Below are positions 61,231-62,000 of a stretch of 62,000 nucleotides of DNA, piece by piece (the first letter of the stretch is position 1; each line of letters begins with the position of its first letter). The DNA lies in contig CM022678.1 in assembly GCA_012295275.1 (NCBI GenBank), positions 16,060,545 through 16,122,544 of the forward strand, read 5' to 3'. The translations under genes were made by a program, and so were the position numbers. The notes below the pieces were generated by a model. It did not search any database and was not told the origin of the DNA. It saw only the letters and a list, made by a program, of their open reading frames with translations. The stretch comes from Chrysomallon squamiferum (taxonomy: Eukaryota > Mollusca > Gastropoda > Neomphalida > Peltospiridae).

Positions 61231-61298
<68 letters not shown>
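61108..61298. repeat. TA and GA compound microsatellites
   Basis: TA (61108-61140), GA, TA and GA runs up to the edge of the duplicated flank. Confidence 0.95.
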
Positions 61299-61300
<2 letters not shown>

Positions 61301-61302
61301 AT

Positions 61303-61621
61303 CTCTTTTATCAATAATGTTTACTAATGTAATGTGTTAGATCAGTCATTTGTCACATACATGAGACGTTAAACAAGAGAAAAAACAATATAATTATTTC
61401 ACGTACAAGGTAGGCAGTGTATTAACTGGATACGCACCACTTGCATTTATTGCGAAACTTAGATGACATTGTGTGTTTGATAACCTTATATAAATAGTGA
61501 AAAATCTTTCTTTCAATACGGTCAGTTCGTTTACCTTCTCGATCTGATGTCATTGTTCTTCAGCAGGAAAATCCAGTCGTTTAAGAAACAAAAAACAAAC
61601 CAAAAACCCAAACAAAATAAA

Positions 61622-61661
<40 letters not shown>

Positions 61662-62000
61662 GGTTTGTTTTTTGTTTTTGTTTCTTGAGGTGATTTTTTT
61701 TTTCTGACATATATTAATTTAACGATGAATGTGATGATAAAATGAATATATCTCTCAAAAGCCTGATGTATTTACATCAACAAATCATAAATAGAGTTCT
61801 TGACAGGATAATTTCCTAACCCCACCACGACTGCTGCTTCAACAGATTTCTAAACGCTTTGTTTTCTATGGGAAGGTTCTGTTTTTTCATTGCTAGTGAT
61901 GCTTGAACATTATTAATTCATTCGAACCGCTACACGCATTGTTGCTTGTTTATTGAATAAACAAGAGAATGTTCAATCGAAGCTGAAATGAAGAGAAATC
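61303..62000 (+). repeat. 5' flank of a PAN-fibrinogen paralogue, copy 2 of the tandem duplication
   Basis: Nearly identical to 51247-51960 in sequence and order, including TAGGCAGTGT.TTAACTGGAT, CAGCAGGAAAATCCAGTCGT, CCCCACCACGACTGCTGCTT and AAGAGAATGTTCAA.CGAAG. The window stops about 0.3 kb before the place where the ATG of the next copy would be. The A run is longer here (about 37 bases). Confidence 0.9.

Overview
The window is eukaryotic and looks like an animal, most probably a mollusc or another lophotrochozoan. The organism call is inference. It rests on spliced genes, a PAN/apple plus fibrinogen-domain gene, very heavy AT-rich microsatellite content (GA, CA, TA, AAT, ACT, AAAT runs of 50-150 bp), a tRNA-like SINE, Tc1 and pogo-like DNA transposon debris and an LTR element. 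No bacterial genes, CRISPR array, rRNA or convincing tRNA gene was seen.

Layout. (1) 1-10.6 kb is non-coding and dominated by microsatellites; it is probably the first intron of the gene that follows. (2) 10.6-10.9 kb holds the first coding exon, minus strand, of a doublecortin-domain protein closest to the ciliary DCDC2 group. A CpG-richer promoter zone with a YY1-like site lies upstream (10.93-11.7 kb), and near-consensus RFX X-box motifs lie further out. (3) 11.7-21.7 kb is mostly satellite and simple repeat, with a few GC-richer promoter-like islands. (4) 21.7-48.4 kb is a complex direct and inverted duplication. It carries many copies of small exon-like modules with matching splice sites. 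Several share a phase 1-1 structure and code for short, related peptides around an 'IVPA-V' motif. Minus-oriented copies occupy about 24-34.5 kb, plus-oriented copies 36-46 kb, and another minus copy sits at 48 kb. No known family was recognised. An LTR, a TIR element of about 0.8 kb and a SINE are inserted in this region. (5) 48.9-49.6 kb is a pogo/Tigger-like non-autonomous element. (6) 52.3-58.5 kb is a five-exon plus-strand gene: signal peptide, PAN/apple domain, fibrinogen C-terminal domain. All exon phases agree. Exon 1 has an apparent one-base frameshift in a T run, and a decayed Tc1 transposase lies antisense in intron 2. (7) 61.3-62.0 kb repeats the 5' flank of this gene, so a tandem paralogue probably starts just beyond the window.

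The DCX gene (microtubule/cilium) and the PAN-fibrinogen gene (secreted lectin-like, possible defence role) have no visible functional link. The most novel content is the repeated mini-exon cluster.
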